Positions 11,301 to 26,300 of a DNA stretch of 64,000 nucleotides are shown in pieces; positions within the stretch are counted from its first letter, which is position 1; each line of letters starts with the position of its first letter. The translations under genes and the position numbers were made by a program. A model generated the notes under the pieces. That model was not told the DNA's origin, made no database searches, and saw only the letters and a list, made by a program, of their open reading frames with translations. The stretch is from Cydia pomonella (Eukaryota > Arthropoda > Insecta > Lepidoptera > Tortricidae), in NCBI RefSeq assembly GCF_033807575.1, contig NC_084704.1, positions 25,149,968 through 25,213,967 on the forward strand, written 5' to 3'.

Positions 11301-14300
11301 TTTTTTAAGTATAGGTACGTAGATTTATATTAGTTTTTTTTTTTACGAGTATGAACTTATTTACAGTTTTACGAGTATAAGCTTAACTAAACATAGGTAT
11401 TCAGTTCAATAGGAACGCCCCTCAATCTAATAAACAATAAATTAATTTATTAATATTATGGGACAATCATACACAAGTCGACCTAGTCCCACAGTAAGCT
11501 CAATAAGGCTTGTCAGGCTTGAGTTGTGCGTACTGGACTACGATATAGGTATATAAGCGATAGATAGGTATAATTAAACACACATAACATCCATAACACA
11601 GAAACAAATATTTGTGTTACTAGGATTTGAACCCGGGGCCTGCTGCTTTGTAGGCGGCCACTACCGACTAGGCTAGGAGCCCGTTAAATCTAGTCCTCCG
11701 TTTAATGTAATTTATATTTTTTTCTAAACTGCAGGGGTTGGCAAACATTTCAGAAGTGCCAGCTGTGGCTCTGTATAGTTTAGTCTTTATGATATTTTTT
11801 TGCAATGAAGTAGGGTCACAATTGTAGTACCTAAAGGAGCTACTTACACTGCGCTAAATACAACCCTTCAGTACGTTTTTCTTGTACGTATATCGAGCGT
11901 GAATATGGCCAAGAAAAGCAAATCAATGCGTATTTCCTTTCCAAAATGATTACTTATCTGTGTTTTTTTACTGTATATCAAGTAAATTGGGAAGATAAGA
12001 TAATATTAATGGAAGCCATTAAACGCTTAGAGGTTTGACCCAGTGGTAACGAACATTACATTGGTACTTATCTATTTGATGTGCACTCTTTCCAATTAAA
12101 GCTCTTATGAAATTATAGCAGCACGTCAAATGTAAAACGTTTACATTTTTTTTAACGAAACAATGAGCTTTACGTAATAGGTTAGGTACGCAGTATCGCC
12201 GCTTATAATAAGCCGCCGCTTATAGTTACCTACAAAAGGTCTATAATGGTCCCGGTTTGATATTTCTTTAAAAACTCATGGTTTTGTCATGTCCTCCAGT
12301 CTCTCCTGTCCTCCCCTATGTGACAGACAGTGTTTTAATTTATTTGGTCAATTTGACCGTCATTTACTAGTATTAACCTGACTGTATACGTAGCCTTATT
12401 TTTATCTCTGTTACTCCGTCCGGTCCTGTCCGGGCCCTAGCAAGTACTTGCAATCTATTGTGAAATATTTGTAATTTAAGTACAAATGTATATTGTGCAT
12501 TTCCATATTTATCAAGGCCATATATATTATGGTATCATGTAGCTTAACAGTTTTGAATGATTCACGGTTAGTTTCACTGGACTTAAATCGACCGGGATAT
12601 AAACCGTGATTACCTTTTATATTGTTTTTGAGCTCCCGATATTTCGACGCAGTTACATATATGCATCTTGTTCACGGCTAACTGGAGATAGCGGGTGGGT
12701 GTCAAAGTTGTGTAGACCGCGCTCGGTCTACCATCATTCGTGCGCATCGGCTGCGTTCGCTTTCAACGTTACCACTGGTAGCGTCCACACTTGCTGGTCT
12801 ATCCAAGCACACTACACTCACAGTGTCACTACGCGTGTTTGATTCGGTTATCTATGGTTTTTTACACAAACAAATCACAGGATTCCACACATTTGACAAT
12901 TTAAACCCATCTTCACGATTGAAATTTGTGTATTTATAAATTTCAATGGTTTCTCATACCAATTTTGGTAGAACGTCATTATATACCAAAGTAAAGGTAC
13001 TCACGGTTTATATCCCTGTCGATTTAAGTCTGGATTATGTAGCTTATTTTATATACTTCAGACGATTTGAAAGTGCTTGTCGCTAGGCCTACATGATAAA
13101 GAATGTTTTGTCATGACTTGAGTTAGGAATCTGGCCACCGTCAGTCTCAATACATAATATTTACTTTGTAATTACACTGTTGTTATTTAACCTCGTTTGG
13201 GCTCCTTAGAATCGTCTTAATGAGAAGTATACGACACTTCATCATAGAAAAACGGCGTCTGGTATAAAAAGAATTAACAAAAACTTCTTACTCAAACACT
13301 CGATCCTACTTAGTATCACAGTGCAATTTTGTGAGAATAGCTGGATGGAAGTTTGTTACCCTTTACGTATAATTGTAGAACGAATTTGCGTGAAGGCAAT
13401 TCGATTACAAATATTACAATTGGAATTTACATACTTAATTAATAATTAAGAATCATGAAAACTAATATATGAAAACAACTATAAAGTACTGTTTATTCTC
13501 TGAATGAGTTCTACGTGGCCGAAGACGCGGGATAAAGTTAGTAAATAATAAACAACATCATCATCTTCCTCTCGTTGTTTTGGCATTTTTCCACGGCTCA
13601 TGGGAGCCTGGGGTCCGCTTGGCAACTAATCCCTAGAATTGGCTTAGGCACTAGTTTTTTCGAAAGCGACTGCCATTTGACCTTCCAACCCAGAGGGTAA
13701 ACTAGGCCTTATTGGGATTAGTCCGGTTTCCTCACGATGTTTTCCTTCACCGAAAAGCGACTGGTAAATATCAAATTATATTTCCGTACATAAGTTCCGA
13801 AAACCTATTCACACTTCGGTAGGAGCCAGGGTTTGACCCCGTGACCTCCGGATTGCAACTATTGCAAGTCGCACACTCTTACCGCTAGGCCACCAGCGCT
13901 TTAAATAATAAACCCTGCCAGTAAATAATAACCAACGTTTTGTGAATTGCAGGACAGTAGCCTACCGTGTGCAGTGTTCGTATTCACCGCGACCAACGTG
14001 AGCGCAGAGCATAGACATGTCAGTATCACGCAAACCTGGACCGAAATACCGCTCAAGGCGAATAAGAAGAAAAAGCATTTAGGTCAGTATTGTACATAAA
14101 TATGTCTATCAATATACCTCAGGCTTCTCAAATATGCTGTGGCTAGTGTTTATCGATATCTGTGTACTGAAAAACCTTGGTTAGATAAACAATTACATAC
14201 AAATTTCCATAAAATTCAAGCCTAGCTAGATCGGTTTTTCGCCTTTGTAAGCCTTTTCCAAGAACTAATTTGCACAAAATGCCCACTAATGAGACCACCT

Positions 14301-17300
14301 ACATAAATGTAATAAAATATTTGGGACACCATTAATGTTTCATATTAGGTTGGTACAATACCAACTTACTTTTAAGGATTTCAGTAAGTAGGTATTTAAA
14401 TATGAAGTGACATTTACAAAATTCATGTTTATTTACCAACTAATAAGGCAGTTTTGTTAATGCAGGTGTCGAATTTACTTATCATCAAATGAACGATATG
14501 TGTATATGCGGATATGCGATAATATTAATCACTGATTTAGCTCAATATAGTAGATATTATAGATAATATTATATCACAGTTAAGTAGGCACGCTTATCTT
14601 ATTAAGTAATATTGCTTAGCTATTGGCAACCATCGAAGTGGATTCTTAGATCGACTCAAATAAATTAAGAAAATAACCTTCTGAATCATCATTATTCACA
14701 AAGACTGTCATTGAAAAATTACAACAAAATCAAACGAGAGATTCGAGGTATTTTCAACGTCATGTAGTTACATCGTGTGATAACGTAAAGATGTAAAAAT
14801 GCTTTGTCCTGACCTTATCGCGTGATAAAGGTGACCATGAAGTCTATAAATTTTGGATTGTTTTGAGTAACCAAACCTGAAAGAGATGTTCCAAAATGTT
14901 TGGTTTCCCAAATCTCTAATCTTATTTTAAGTTCCCAAATACATTGGGTCCATCTTAAATTACCTTTTAAATTGACAGCAAAATTAGAAATGGAGAGGTA
15001 TTCAGAAGAACACACATGTGGCGTATCATTAGAGCAAAAAGTGGGTGACACATCGTGTACTTTCACTGTGGCAAAGAAAAAAGACGAAAAGGAGACTATT
15101 CACGAGGGCTATTGTCTATGGAACGCAGCCAAGACGTCAAGCTACGTTTGGGAGTGCCTTAAGAAGCATGGCAAGCTCGGGCCGGACCCGAGTCTCACGC
15201 CGCCCCCACCAAAGGTCCCGGATAAGTCAGAAGGAAAAGTTGAAGAAAAGAAGGAAAAATCTAAAAAGATTTATAAGTGTAAGTACTGACCAATCTATCA
15301 TTTATTTTTTTAATTATCGTTAGGCAGATTTTTTATAAAAACGTTTTATTGAGGGGGGAGGTTGATTCGCTTTGTCAAAGGCCAAGTTGAATAAGCAGGT
15401 TTCAAAGCGCCTGAAATAGGCATGATGACATTAACAAAGAATCATAGAAATAATGGTTTAAACAAAACATATAAATGTTGATATGATTCTCAACGATGGC
15501 CCAATTTCCGTATAAACATTAGGATTAATAATATTTCAATAAAATAAAAGTGTAAAGTTCTCCAATCGGCCATGTTAACTGAAACACCAATCGGAAGCGA
15601 ACCAACCCATGACGTGATCCATGACATATTTCTTTGAGCAGCGTAGACAGTTGTCGTCTTAGATCGTAATTTATACGACCACACCAAAAAGTTTGAATTT
15701 AAAAATATTTCACCATTTAACATTTATTGCGTACAAATTTTATGATATAAAGTAAATATTTATATAATATTATTTAAATGAAATGCTTGTTAATACGATA
15801 TTTAGCTAAAAAACTTTTTTTCTTATTTGGCGGAATGGAACTATCATTGTGTTGGTTTTCGTTAAGAGGCCTTATTCCTACAGACGAGCCTATTTTGTAA
15901 AATGCTTCCTTTTTCATTCAAGATTACGACTAAATTAGTACACTAGTAGTAAACTGTTACCCCCTTATTCATAAACGTGTACTAAAGTTACGATACCGCT
16001 AATAATCGTTTGTCCCTTTCCAACGTATCGGTATGATGGAAAGGGACAAACGAGTATTAGCGGCATCGTAACTTTAAAACACGTTTATGAACAAGGGGGT
16101 TAGTATTTATTAAAAAACCGGTAACGTTCTTAAATAGTCATCTCCTAAACTAGGGGCTGGAACAGTTCAAATTTTCATTTCCTCTAAAAAACTACCTAGT
16201 ACTATAGAACTATTAACTGTTCAAAAAAACTACCTAGGACTATAGAACTATTAAATAAATAATGATATGATATATAAATGAAGACATTCAGTTTCACAGA
16301 CACCTTATAGGATGCTTTGAGATCACAAAATCAGGTGCTGGAGACTCATGCAGAGTAAAAATAACACGAATTTAATATTTAGTTAAGTTGTTGATGATTA
16401 TTCGTTTTAGACAAAGTCCCTGATATTTTTTTTTAATTTCTGTCAATAGAAAAAAGCTGCAAATTTGAAAAATGTAAGCGCGAAGGGTTATCGTTCCATA
16501 GAAAATTTGAAATTTGCTCCTATTTCTACTGACAAACTTTGTCAGTAGAATTATAGATATTTCAAGTAACCGGTTTGTTTCCTTTCATATTTCTTTCCTA
16601 CATCACTGCAATGTTTACAAACCCGTGGCGTCTCAAACGGACGCCATGGCACTAATAAGCGTGTTCGCGCGGGGTTTTAAAGTATCTATAAAAAAAGCAT
16701 TTTCTCCAATATGCTCGGAAATGTTCACCTTATTGTAGCAAAAATAGTGTAGTTCTTCGTTATGGTCAAACTCAAATAAAAAAAAATCAAACCATTATTG
16801 TCGTGTTTTAGCGGACGGGAAATTATTACTGTATTGTTTTTTACTTTTTAAAAATATGTATCCACTAAGAAAAACACAAACAGCCAAAGAATATAGCCGC
16901 GGGCTGCGTCTACACGACGCGGTCAGAATCATTTCAAGATATAGGATAGTCGTGTAAGACCGTCGTGTATGATCGTGCGAATACTGCTTAATAAAATCAA
17001 AGACTATATAACTTTTATAAGGATACGAGGGTGGTAATCGGGTCTAAGCCGCAGTGGCGCCGCCGCGTGGTAAAAGCCGCAAGCTGGAGGGAATTAAAGA
17101 CCCGAGTTTGCAATAGACTTACCCCCGGAGTTACACACAATGTTTTTCATCACACTTGCGAATAAAAAACTAAATTTTAAGCGGAATTATTCTTTAATAT
17201 GGTGACATATCAAACATTCGTCCGCCATTTGTAATTTCTTGGCAGGTGAAGCATCGAAGGCACAGACCTATTCGGCATTCAACCACGATTGAAAATTATG

Positions 17301-20300
17301 TAAAAATATTTTAATCGGCTGTTAAATGAATCAATCAATTTTAAACATAAACAAAAATATTGCATTATAAACGTCAGTATTTTAAAAGTAAAAAGTCATT
17401 TATGCTACTTGGTTTGTATGAATAAGTGACATAATTAAAGTTTTTCACAATCCATAACTCCTGCGGGAACAAAATAGGACTTTGTCCTTCAGCACACCTG
17501 CATGAAATAAGATCTTTTTCGAGCAAGTGTGATGAAAAATTGATCTAATCAATATTATAAATAAACGTATTTTTACAGGTGATTCCATAGGACTATCAAG
17601 CGTTATATCCTTGGATCCAGGAGGGACGGGAGTGACGGAGTTCTGTCTCGCCTGGGACATGCCTATTATTAAGTATAAGAAAGACAAGAAAATTCATAGA
17701 AGGTAATATACACCGTGTTTTTTTTGATTTGCGTTAATTTCGAGGGTGCATTCCTGAGCTTAAATTAAGTAACTTTCTCAAAGATACCGATATTCTAACT
17801 AACTCCATTTCGGAGATAATCAATCATAAATTTTTATATTATAAGGCCCTTACGAGCGTGTACACTTGCTTTAGGACCTGTTTACTTATTAGTTAGTGTT
17901 TAGTGCGAGTTCATACATTTGCTACTAAACGTACGTACTATCTCGGACGATCGATGTTAGAAATGACATTGATATGTCACAGTTTTCAATTGTTTGGTTG
18001 AGTTAAATGTAATGCCCGTGTTACAACAACGCTATATGCAACATTTAGTTACTTTTTATAAAAATAAAAATAGTAAAAAAAAAAACAAAAAAAAATATTT
18101 TTTTTGAAAATTAACTATGCCATTTAGTTTCCTTAAACGTACTTACCGAAACCCCGGAGTTAACGCAATTCAATAAAAACACGGTGTATAGGTACAAATA
18201 TTAAAATCGCCAACAAACTGTTTTACATCGCCAACAAACTGTTTTACAGTTTGGCGAAACTTTAATTATAAGTACATTGTATATTGTGATTTGTGAAATA
18301 AACTAAAAAAAAATAAAAAAATCGCGGCGCTTTGTTATTTATAAAATTATAAATGGCCGATGTAACGTCATTAAGGCAGTTAAAAAGGGACAGCAGGATA
18401 CGACCACACCAAGTATATGTATTATGCAATCCAGTTATCTTGTGAAATTATACATTAAAATATTATTCAATTATTCGGGTAACATATGCTTTTGCTAAAC
18501 TTCTTTCAAATTATATTATATGTTTTGCACTTACATATACTTGAACTGAAAAAGACAAAAAACTTAAAACTCATTCACGTCATTAATTTTGATCTTCGGC
18601 AAAACAAATATATCTAAGTACAGTCGACTCTCGTTAATTCGAAACTCGAAGGAAGTTTAAAATATTACGAATTATTGAGATATTGAAATTTCAAATGGTT
18701 CGAAATTTTTGAGAGAAAGAATATAAAAGTTCGAATTATTGAGTAACAATCAATTATTATTTATTAACTGCTGATGTCAACCAGTGGTACTATTGCTGGT
18801 TCTTCATCTTCCGTAATTATAGGCTGATTTTCCTGATGTACTTAGAATCGTTAGTGGTGTTACAGCTCTCCAAGACTTTTCAATCAGTAAAAGTCCAGCA
18901 TTTATACTTTTTAGGACTCATTATTAACACAAACTTCTAATCTGTATGCATAACCGACGAAAGAGTTACTGAAACTAAACTAAACATTACAGTAACAAAA
19001 TGTAGGGTACTTACCTCTGCAATCTGATAACTTTGAATTATCGAGTGTTTGACGCCTATGAGTTCGAATTAACGCGTCGTTTTGTTACGTAGTGATGATT
19101 TGTTTTGTTCCATTTACCAAGTGCTTCAAAATGTTTTGATTTTTTTCGAAATATCAAGAGATGTTCTAGGGAACTTGTGATAGCTTCGATTTATCGGTGG
19201 TTTGAATTACCGAGAGTCGACTGTTGTTGTTGGCTACATGAGTTTTAAAATTTAATTGTAATAAAACAATGATGTATCCACAGATTTTACACAAAATACT
19301 TCGGCAGCGACGGCATAGCCGGCGCAGGCATCGCCGCCTACGCGCTTAAGAATTATAAGAACTGGGAGAAGCAGCTCGCAGAGTGGCAGGATCCCATTCT
19401 CACTAATAGGTAATTTTATATACTGTTTATTGTGCAATTACTCTTTCTTATTTCAGCGTTACAGACAAACTGAGTCAGTTGTTATTTACAGTTGTCATGA
19501 TTGTAGCGAGCAAACTACTCACAAATATCTGATCATGACTTTTTGTCTAAAAAGGCCTTAGACTGCATGTTCTATTGTACAAATATTTTTCATGATTACT
19601 AAAATTTAACTTAATCATGTTATGGGTTATGGTAACGAGTCACGTAGTAAAATTAAATAATTTGTTTATTTACTGCAAAAAACCCTAGGTTACTTAAGAG
19701 CCCATCAACGTGCTCACTAGCGCCACTGCTAAATAATTGTGATTATTTAAATTTAACGACAAATATCTAAAAAATATTCATAAGGTACTTAAATACAAAA
19801 TCCAGTACGTAGCGGCCCCCTTTTTTTTTAAATATATATCGTTAAATTTAAACAATCACAATTAATTTACCAGTGGCGCTAGTGAGGACGTTGATGGGCT
19901 TTTAATAACTTATTCGTGTTCTATCTTTTCAGTAATATACCAGACTGGTTAAAAGGTGCCTTAATGAACGAGCTTTACTATATCGCCGACGGAGGGACCA
20001 TTTGGTTCGATGTTGCTGAGGAATTCCCCGAAGGCGATCCTAGGTGAGGTTATCAATTTTATCTGGTTATAATAAGGATTAAATTTAAGTAAATTTTGAC
20101 AAATCGCAGATATTTTTTGTTAGACGCGGAGCATTTTAATGATAAAAAAAAAAATTTGGGTTTTGTGAGATCTTCTATTCTGTTTGTTTTTAATGCGTTA
20201 TGCTTGCCAACAGCACAGACGCAAACGGTTGACTTTTTTGTGATTTAAATCACTCGTAGCGAAGAGGTACTATATATTTGTTTTTGTTTCAGACGCGACT

Positions 20301-23300
20301 TCGGTCTTTTTGGTTATTTAGAGGGGCACGAGTATAGAATGTATAATACGTATGACGTCCACTTCTATGCGTCGTTTGCTTTAGCACAGCTGTGGCCTAA
20401 TTTACAGGTAAGCTATTGTATCTGTTTTATTCATTATTTATATTTAAATAAAAAAAGATGACGTATGGAATCTCACCAAAAGATTATTCTTTGAACAGGT
20501 ACATATTTACTCAAATGTGCTAATGCACATTGTTGACTGTAATTAGATTATTAGATGTTTTAACAGTTTGATGTCATACCAAATACCATAGAATAAATAA
20601 TAGTACTACCATACAGAAATGACACTTCCTACAAAACTGAAGTTTGACAGCGATTCTGGGATAAATCATGCTATCTCCTTCTAATGTATGGCACTATTCT
20701 TTTCGCATATTTAGGGTTGTCAAAATTCAAGTCATTATCTTATCTGTGGTTGAGCACGCTAAGGGACGTTATGTTGTGCCAACCCTAATAATTGCTCGGA
20801 GCAATGCTGAACCGAACGGAGCAGAAAATGTCCGAACGCTCTAGTGTCTTCGCACTGGTTATACGCAGATCAAACTGAACTGACGACCCGGGTTCTCTTT
20901 TCCACACGCACCATAGTAGCAAGAAAGAAAAAGATAACAATACAACCCCAGTGGTCAGTTTAGCTTGTAGATACTCGTAATATACAATCCGGTCATGAAG
21001 ACTGTCGCATTGACTTTTCATTATATATCTCTTTTATATTACACAAATATCTACAAAATAGCACCTACAGAAAGGTAAAATGGCAGAAATTATTTGGTTT
21101 CATAAACGCACTTTATTAATTTTGGCAGATTTTAAGTAAGGACTTCCTCCGAAACATGACTGTTGTTGTTGGACTACTATCAACTTGAATCTATTAATAT
21201 TTTCATGTATTTGCAGGTAGTATTGCAATACATGTTCCGCGACACAATAACACAGGAGACGGAAAAGTGTAGGACGTCTCTATACGACGGTAAAACCGTC
21301 AAGTTTAAAATAAAGGATTCCATACCCCATGATTTGGGAGATCCAGGTAAGAAATACTTTTAAAATATATAATATTTACTTATGTTATCAAAATATATCA
21401 TCCCACCAAAATCATTTTCATGTAAAATGTTGCCAAGACGAGACCATAAGACTCGCACAGTCAAAAAGTTATCAGATCTCACGTAGCTTCTAACTCTACA
21501 AGCCCTAACTTCACAAACTCTACACCTTAGTCAAAATATGTGGCTTGGCTGTCGGCTACCTTTCATACAACATCAAGGGTTACAACAACATTTTAACATA
21601 AAAGTTAGGTGTTTGGGTAGCTGTCTGGTTTGTTCCTTTGGATAAACAGTAACACACTTAACTGTTCGTTGGTAGACTTTATTTCATTGCAATAAGGCCT
21701 ATAAATAGTCAACATTGTATACAGTTAAATTCTAAGATATCATGACTAATTTGCCGAAACATACAGTAGTATGCAATATAATAGCAGTATATTTATACCA
21801 TATACTAGAGTAATTTGAGTAAATAAAATGTAGAAATAGGTTATAATCACTTTAATCAGTCATGGTTTTCCGTGGGCACTATCACCTGAACTGGGCCCAA
21901 AGCAAGCAAACAAACCAAGCTGTTGGTCAAAATCAACAGTCAAACTCCGTACGATGGACCATTAGTACAATTAGCGAGCAAGATCGTCGTATAGAAAAGT
22001 TTCATATATTCTCAATAAATATTTAATAGGTCTGTAACTCTGTACGTATTCTCACAATCTCTGATAGAAACGCAGTCTAAATTAAAAAGGATTTCAGCTT
22101 CAGTTGAAAATAGTGGGCAAGATACAAAACTGAAATTTAACACAATTGTTTTATAAGAATGAAATCCAGTTTTATAAGAATTTATGCTAGGAAGTAACTT
22201 AGCCGGTTTTTATAATAATTTGTTTCAACTTCCAATATTAATTTTGAGTGAATGTTAAGTAATACAGAAGAATAAATAATAAGGTTCCAATAGGATTGAT
22301 CTAAAGTTATGGTTTTTCCTTAATTTCAGTTTCTTATGCACTGCTAGTATTATTACTGCTATTATATATATGTAGTACACACCTCTATACACGACTTTAA
22401 TAATAATTATGATAAAATCAACAAGGTTTACTAATGCGAAATTGGTCACAGGTTTGATTAGCGATGCCTCGTCGAAGTCTAGAGATGTACGAGGATGCGT
22501 AGCGAGGGATTGTTTGTTAAACCATTTAATTTACTTATCTTCTCTCAGCGCACCTTTATTATATTGTTTAATACACTAGCAGCTGAAATCTGATTAATGC
22601 TAATTTTAAATGTTTGTTTTTAAAACTGTTCACTCAAGGAGCATTTGTCACTGCTTCTGGTAATTTGAATGAGGTCACCACGCTGTTTTCTTCGCTCCAG
22701 TGTTGTCAAACCAAGACTAGCAAGGCTTTGGTCGTATGGTTTATTAAGTAAGAGTCCATATACCATCTTGGTTGCCCTACGTTGCACCTTTTAAACTAAA
22801 GTAATATATGTATAAGTAATATCAATTTAATAGACATATTATATACAATAAACAAATAAAAAAAACTTAAAAAAAAACAAAACTTAAGACTAACTTAAGT
22901 CTAGTCAAAAAGACCCCCCCCGAGTTGTCCCCGGCGCAAAGGTACCCATAACGCTAGCCGCATTGCCACGTTGAATGGCGATGGATAACCTTTGCACCAG
23001 GTACGAACCCGCGCGGGCGTCAGACCCCCTTTCCCTCATTCGACGTCCGACGTTTAATAGACAATATTCTATTGGTTGTTCACAAATCCATCCCTCGCTA
23101 CGTATCCTCACAAATCTTTGGTGGAAACGCAGTCTAAAGTAAAAAGGCTTTATCAAAGATAATAAAATGATCTGTACAGCGGACGCGCCCTTCTCGAACA
23201 TCAACGCGTACAACATCCACGACGTGAGCGAGTGGCGCGACCTCAACATCAAGTTCGTTCTGCAAGTCGCCCGCGACCACCGCCTGCTGCGGGCCTACTG

Positions 23301-26300
23301 CGCGCCCTTCAGCACCGAAAGGTATGTATACATAAGTGTATGCAGGGTGCAAATTTAATAATTTGCTGACTGTACATAAGTGTTACAAACATATGTATTT
23401 CAAGTTTCTGTCGAGATGCTGAAAGCTGGACAGGGCATTGTAGGAAGTCAGGTGTATCGCCTTTTCAATATGTGTTTTAGAACAGGCCAAGTGCCCAGGG
23501 ACTGGTGCAAGGCTGACAATGTACCTCTTTACAAAGGAAAGGGATCACTCAGCGTCGTCGTCAAGTTGTATGCAGAGATATTGATTGAAAGAGTAGTGAA
23601 AGAAATCGATGAGAAAGTATGAGATGCACAAGCGGGATTCCGAAAGGGTATGGGATGTCCGGATCAAGTCTTTTCCCTGCGATGCATAGCCGAAAAGTAT
23701 TTGGCCAGAGGTCGAAAGGTTTATTGCGCTTTCGTGGATTTGGAAAAGGCTAATGACAGAGTGGTGAGGAATGAACTTTAGTCGGTACTGTCGGTGTATG
23801 TATTGAGCGGCCGTCTCATTCTGGCACTGCAATCGCTCTATGAGGATTCCAGTGCTTGTGTGATAGTAAACGGATCGTACACTGAGTGGTTTAGCATCGA
23901 AAAGAGTGTTAAGCAAAGTTGCAGGAAATGGTAACTAGAATGCATAGATCTTTTGAAAGGAAAGGAATGAGAATAAATGTGAGCAAGAAGAAAGTAATGG
24001 TATTTGAAAAGGGAGAATATATGACAAACGTGAAATTTTGATTGGTCAAGAAAAAGTGAAACAAGTGAAAGAGTTTGTGTATCTGGGAATCTTGTTCACT
24101 AGGGACGGTAAACATGATGAAGACATTGAAACGAGAGTGAAAGCTGGAAATCGTGTGAATGGAGCACTCGACGCTTTTATAAGCAGCCAGAAGGTGTCGC
24201 AAAAAGAACGGTTCGCGGTGCATAGAGGGGTGTTGGTGCCTACACTTGTGTATAGTAGCGAAAGATGGGTATGGCAGAAGTGGCATCAGAGCCAAGTGAA
24301 TGCAATGGAAATGAGAGTGTTGAGAAGTATGTGAGGTGTGAAATTAGAAAATAGAATTAGGAACAGTGTGATAAGGGAATATTGTGGACTGAACGAAGAT
24401 GTAGTGACAAAACTTGAGAAAGGTATGTTGAGATGGTTTAAACACTTTGAAAGAATGAGTGAAAGAAAGTTAACAAAGAGAGTGTATAAGGGAGCTGGTA
24501 GGGGTAGACATCGGCGGACTTTCTCTGATCAAATCGGGGAAATCCTGAAGAAAGGCCAGTTCAAGAGCACCCTAAACCGACAAGCGTGTATGAGGAATGT
24601 TATGAAAGTGAAAGAAGCGAAAGAGGTATGTGGTCTCTGCCTACCCCTCCGGGAAATAGGCGTGATTATATGTATGTACGTATCGCGGGGAACTGGTTAC
24701 TATAGCTGAATTATAGCTGAATTTAGTTACTATAGCTGAATTATAGCTAGTTAGTTATAGCTAAATTTCGTTAAGTACTCTCATAATGTCATAATTCACA
24801 TAACATTAAACCTTACATTTAATACTTAAAACTAAAATTAAGATAAACTAAGTAAAGTAAAATTACAGTTAAGTGACACTTTGTAAAATAGCTTCTGTCT
24901 CTGTGTAATTCAGTGATTGAAGTAATTTAAAAGTAGTATTTTTAGCCTCATTTACAGTGCTGCCTTTTAAACACAATGCTTGAGAATGGCGTTTAAGTTT
25001 CCGCCTAACGTTTAGTAAAAACGGATGATACTTTTGGCACCGGTAAATTAAATATGCGCTTTTTAAGGAGCGAATTGTAACAAGTCAGGTATTCGGATGA
25101 AATTTGCGTAAGCACAAGTATTTTATGCAGAAACAGTTGGCTAACAGTTAGAACCTTCGCTTCTGCATAGAGATCTGATGTTGGAAATTGAAAGAGTTTT
25201 TAAACATTACTTTCAACATGGAGCGTTGGGCTCTTACGAGTTCCAGCATCCTGGTTTTAGGTGCTCCACCCCACTCTGTAATGCAGTAACTAATCAGTGG
25301 TTGGCATAGCGCAGTGTAGACCATTTGTATCAACGGCTTACAAGTCGAATTGCGAAGCTTTTTGAAAATGAACATATATGTCAATACATAAATATTTTCA
25401 TTTCTTATAACGACGCAAAGTCGAAAGATGGGTCCTGAGTCAATGCCACTTTTGGTCGACTACACGGTGTTTCATTCATCTGAATAACGGACTAAATGGA
25501 GGGCTTACCACCAACATCGAAAAATCGAAAATCATTATAAGTATGCCTCTATCGCTCGAATATGCAAGAGCGATATAGAGGCAGATAACGCTTTTCGATT
25601 ATTTGACGTTGGCTGTAGGTAGTCCCCCCCGGTACCGTAAAGAGCGCTAGGTTAACACACATTACAATTAAACTAGTTTTTTTTTACTATTGTATATACT
25701 GTAACAGCCCATATTATCCTTAGAAGTCAAACTTTTATAGATATTTTAATCTTTATGAGAACATATCGTAAACATGGACGCAATCGGAACGAGCGGTCGC
25801 GCAGAGAGCCTACTGCGAGTCTTATAGTCGTATAAGTATACGCCCTCTAACATTTTGGTGATCCGTGATCTAAGCAGTGTACCGTGATATGTGATGCGAA
25901 TTGGCAACCCTGGGGCCAGGTACCGGTCGATGGCGTACATCGACGACGTGCGCGCGGGCACGGAGGACGACCTGTACGCGCGCGCCACGGGGCAGGCGGC
26001 CGGCGCGGGCGCGGGCGACTCCCCCGTCGTCGCCGCGGCCGCTCCGCCCGCGGCCGCGCGACCCAAAGACATTCTCGACCTGCTCTACAGGTGGGCTAGC
26101 GGGTGGCCGGTGCTAAGTGGAATGGATAGGGTGCGATTCGGACTTCGGTCGCTCTAGGAAAGCTTTTTAAAATGAGTTATGCCCATTAATATTATTATTC
26201 AGTGCTTACACCGGGCACATTACCGATACAATCCAATATTGGTATCTTCTAAGTCATGAGAGTCTTATTGATCAATGCGATTCATTTATATAGAACTGAC

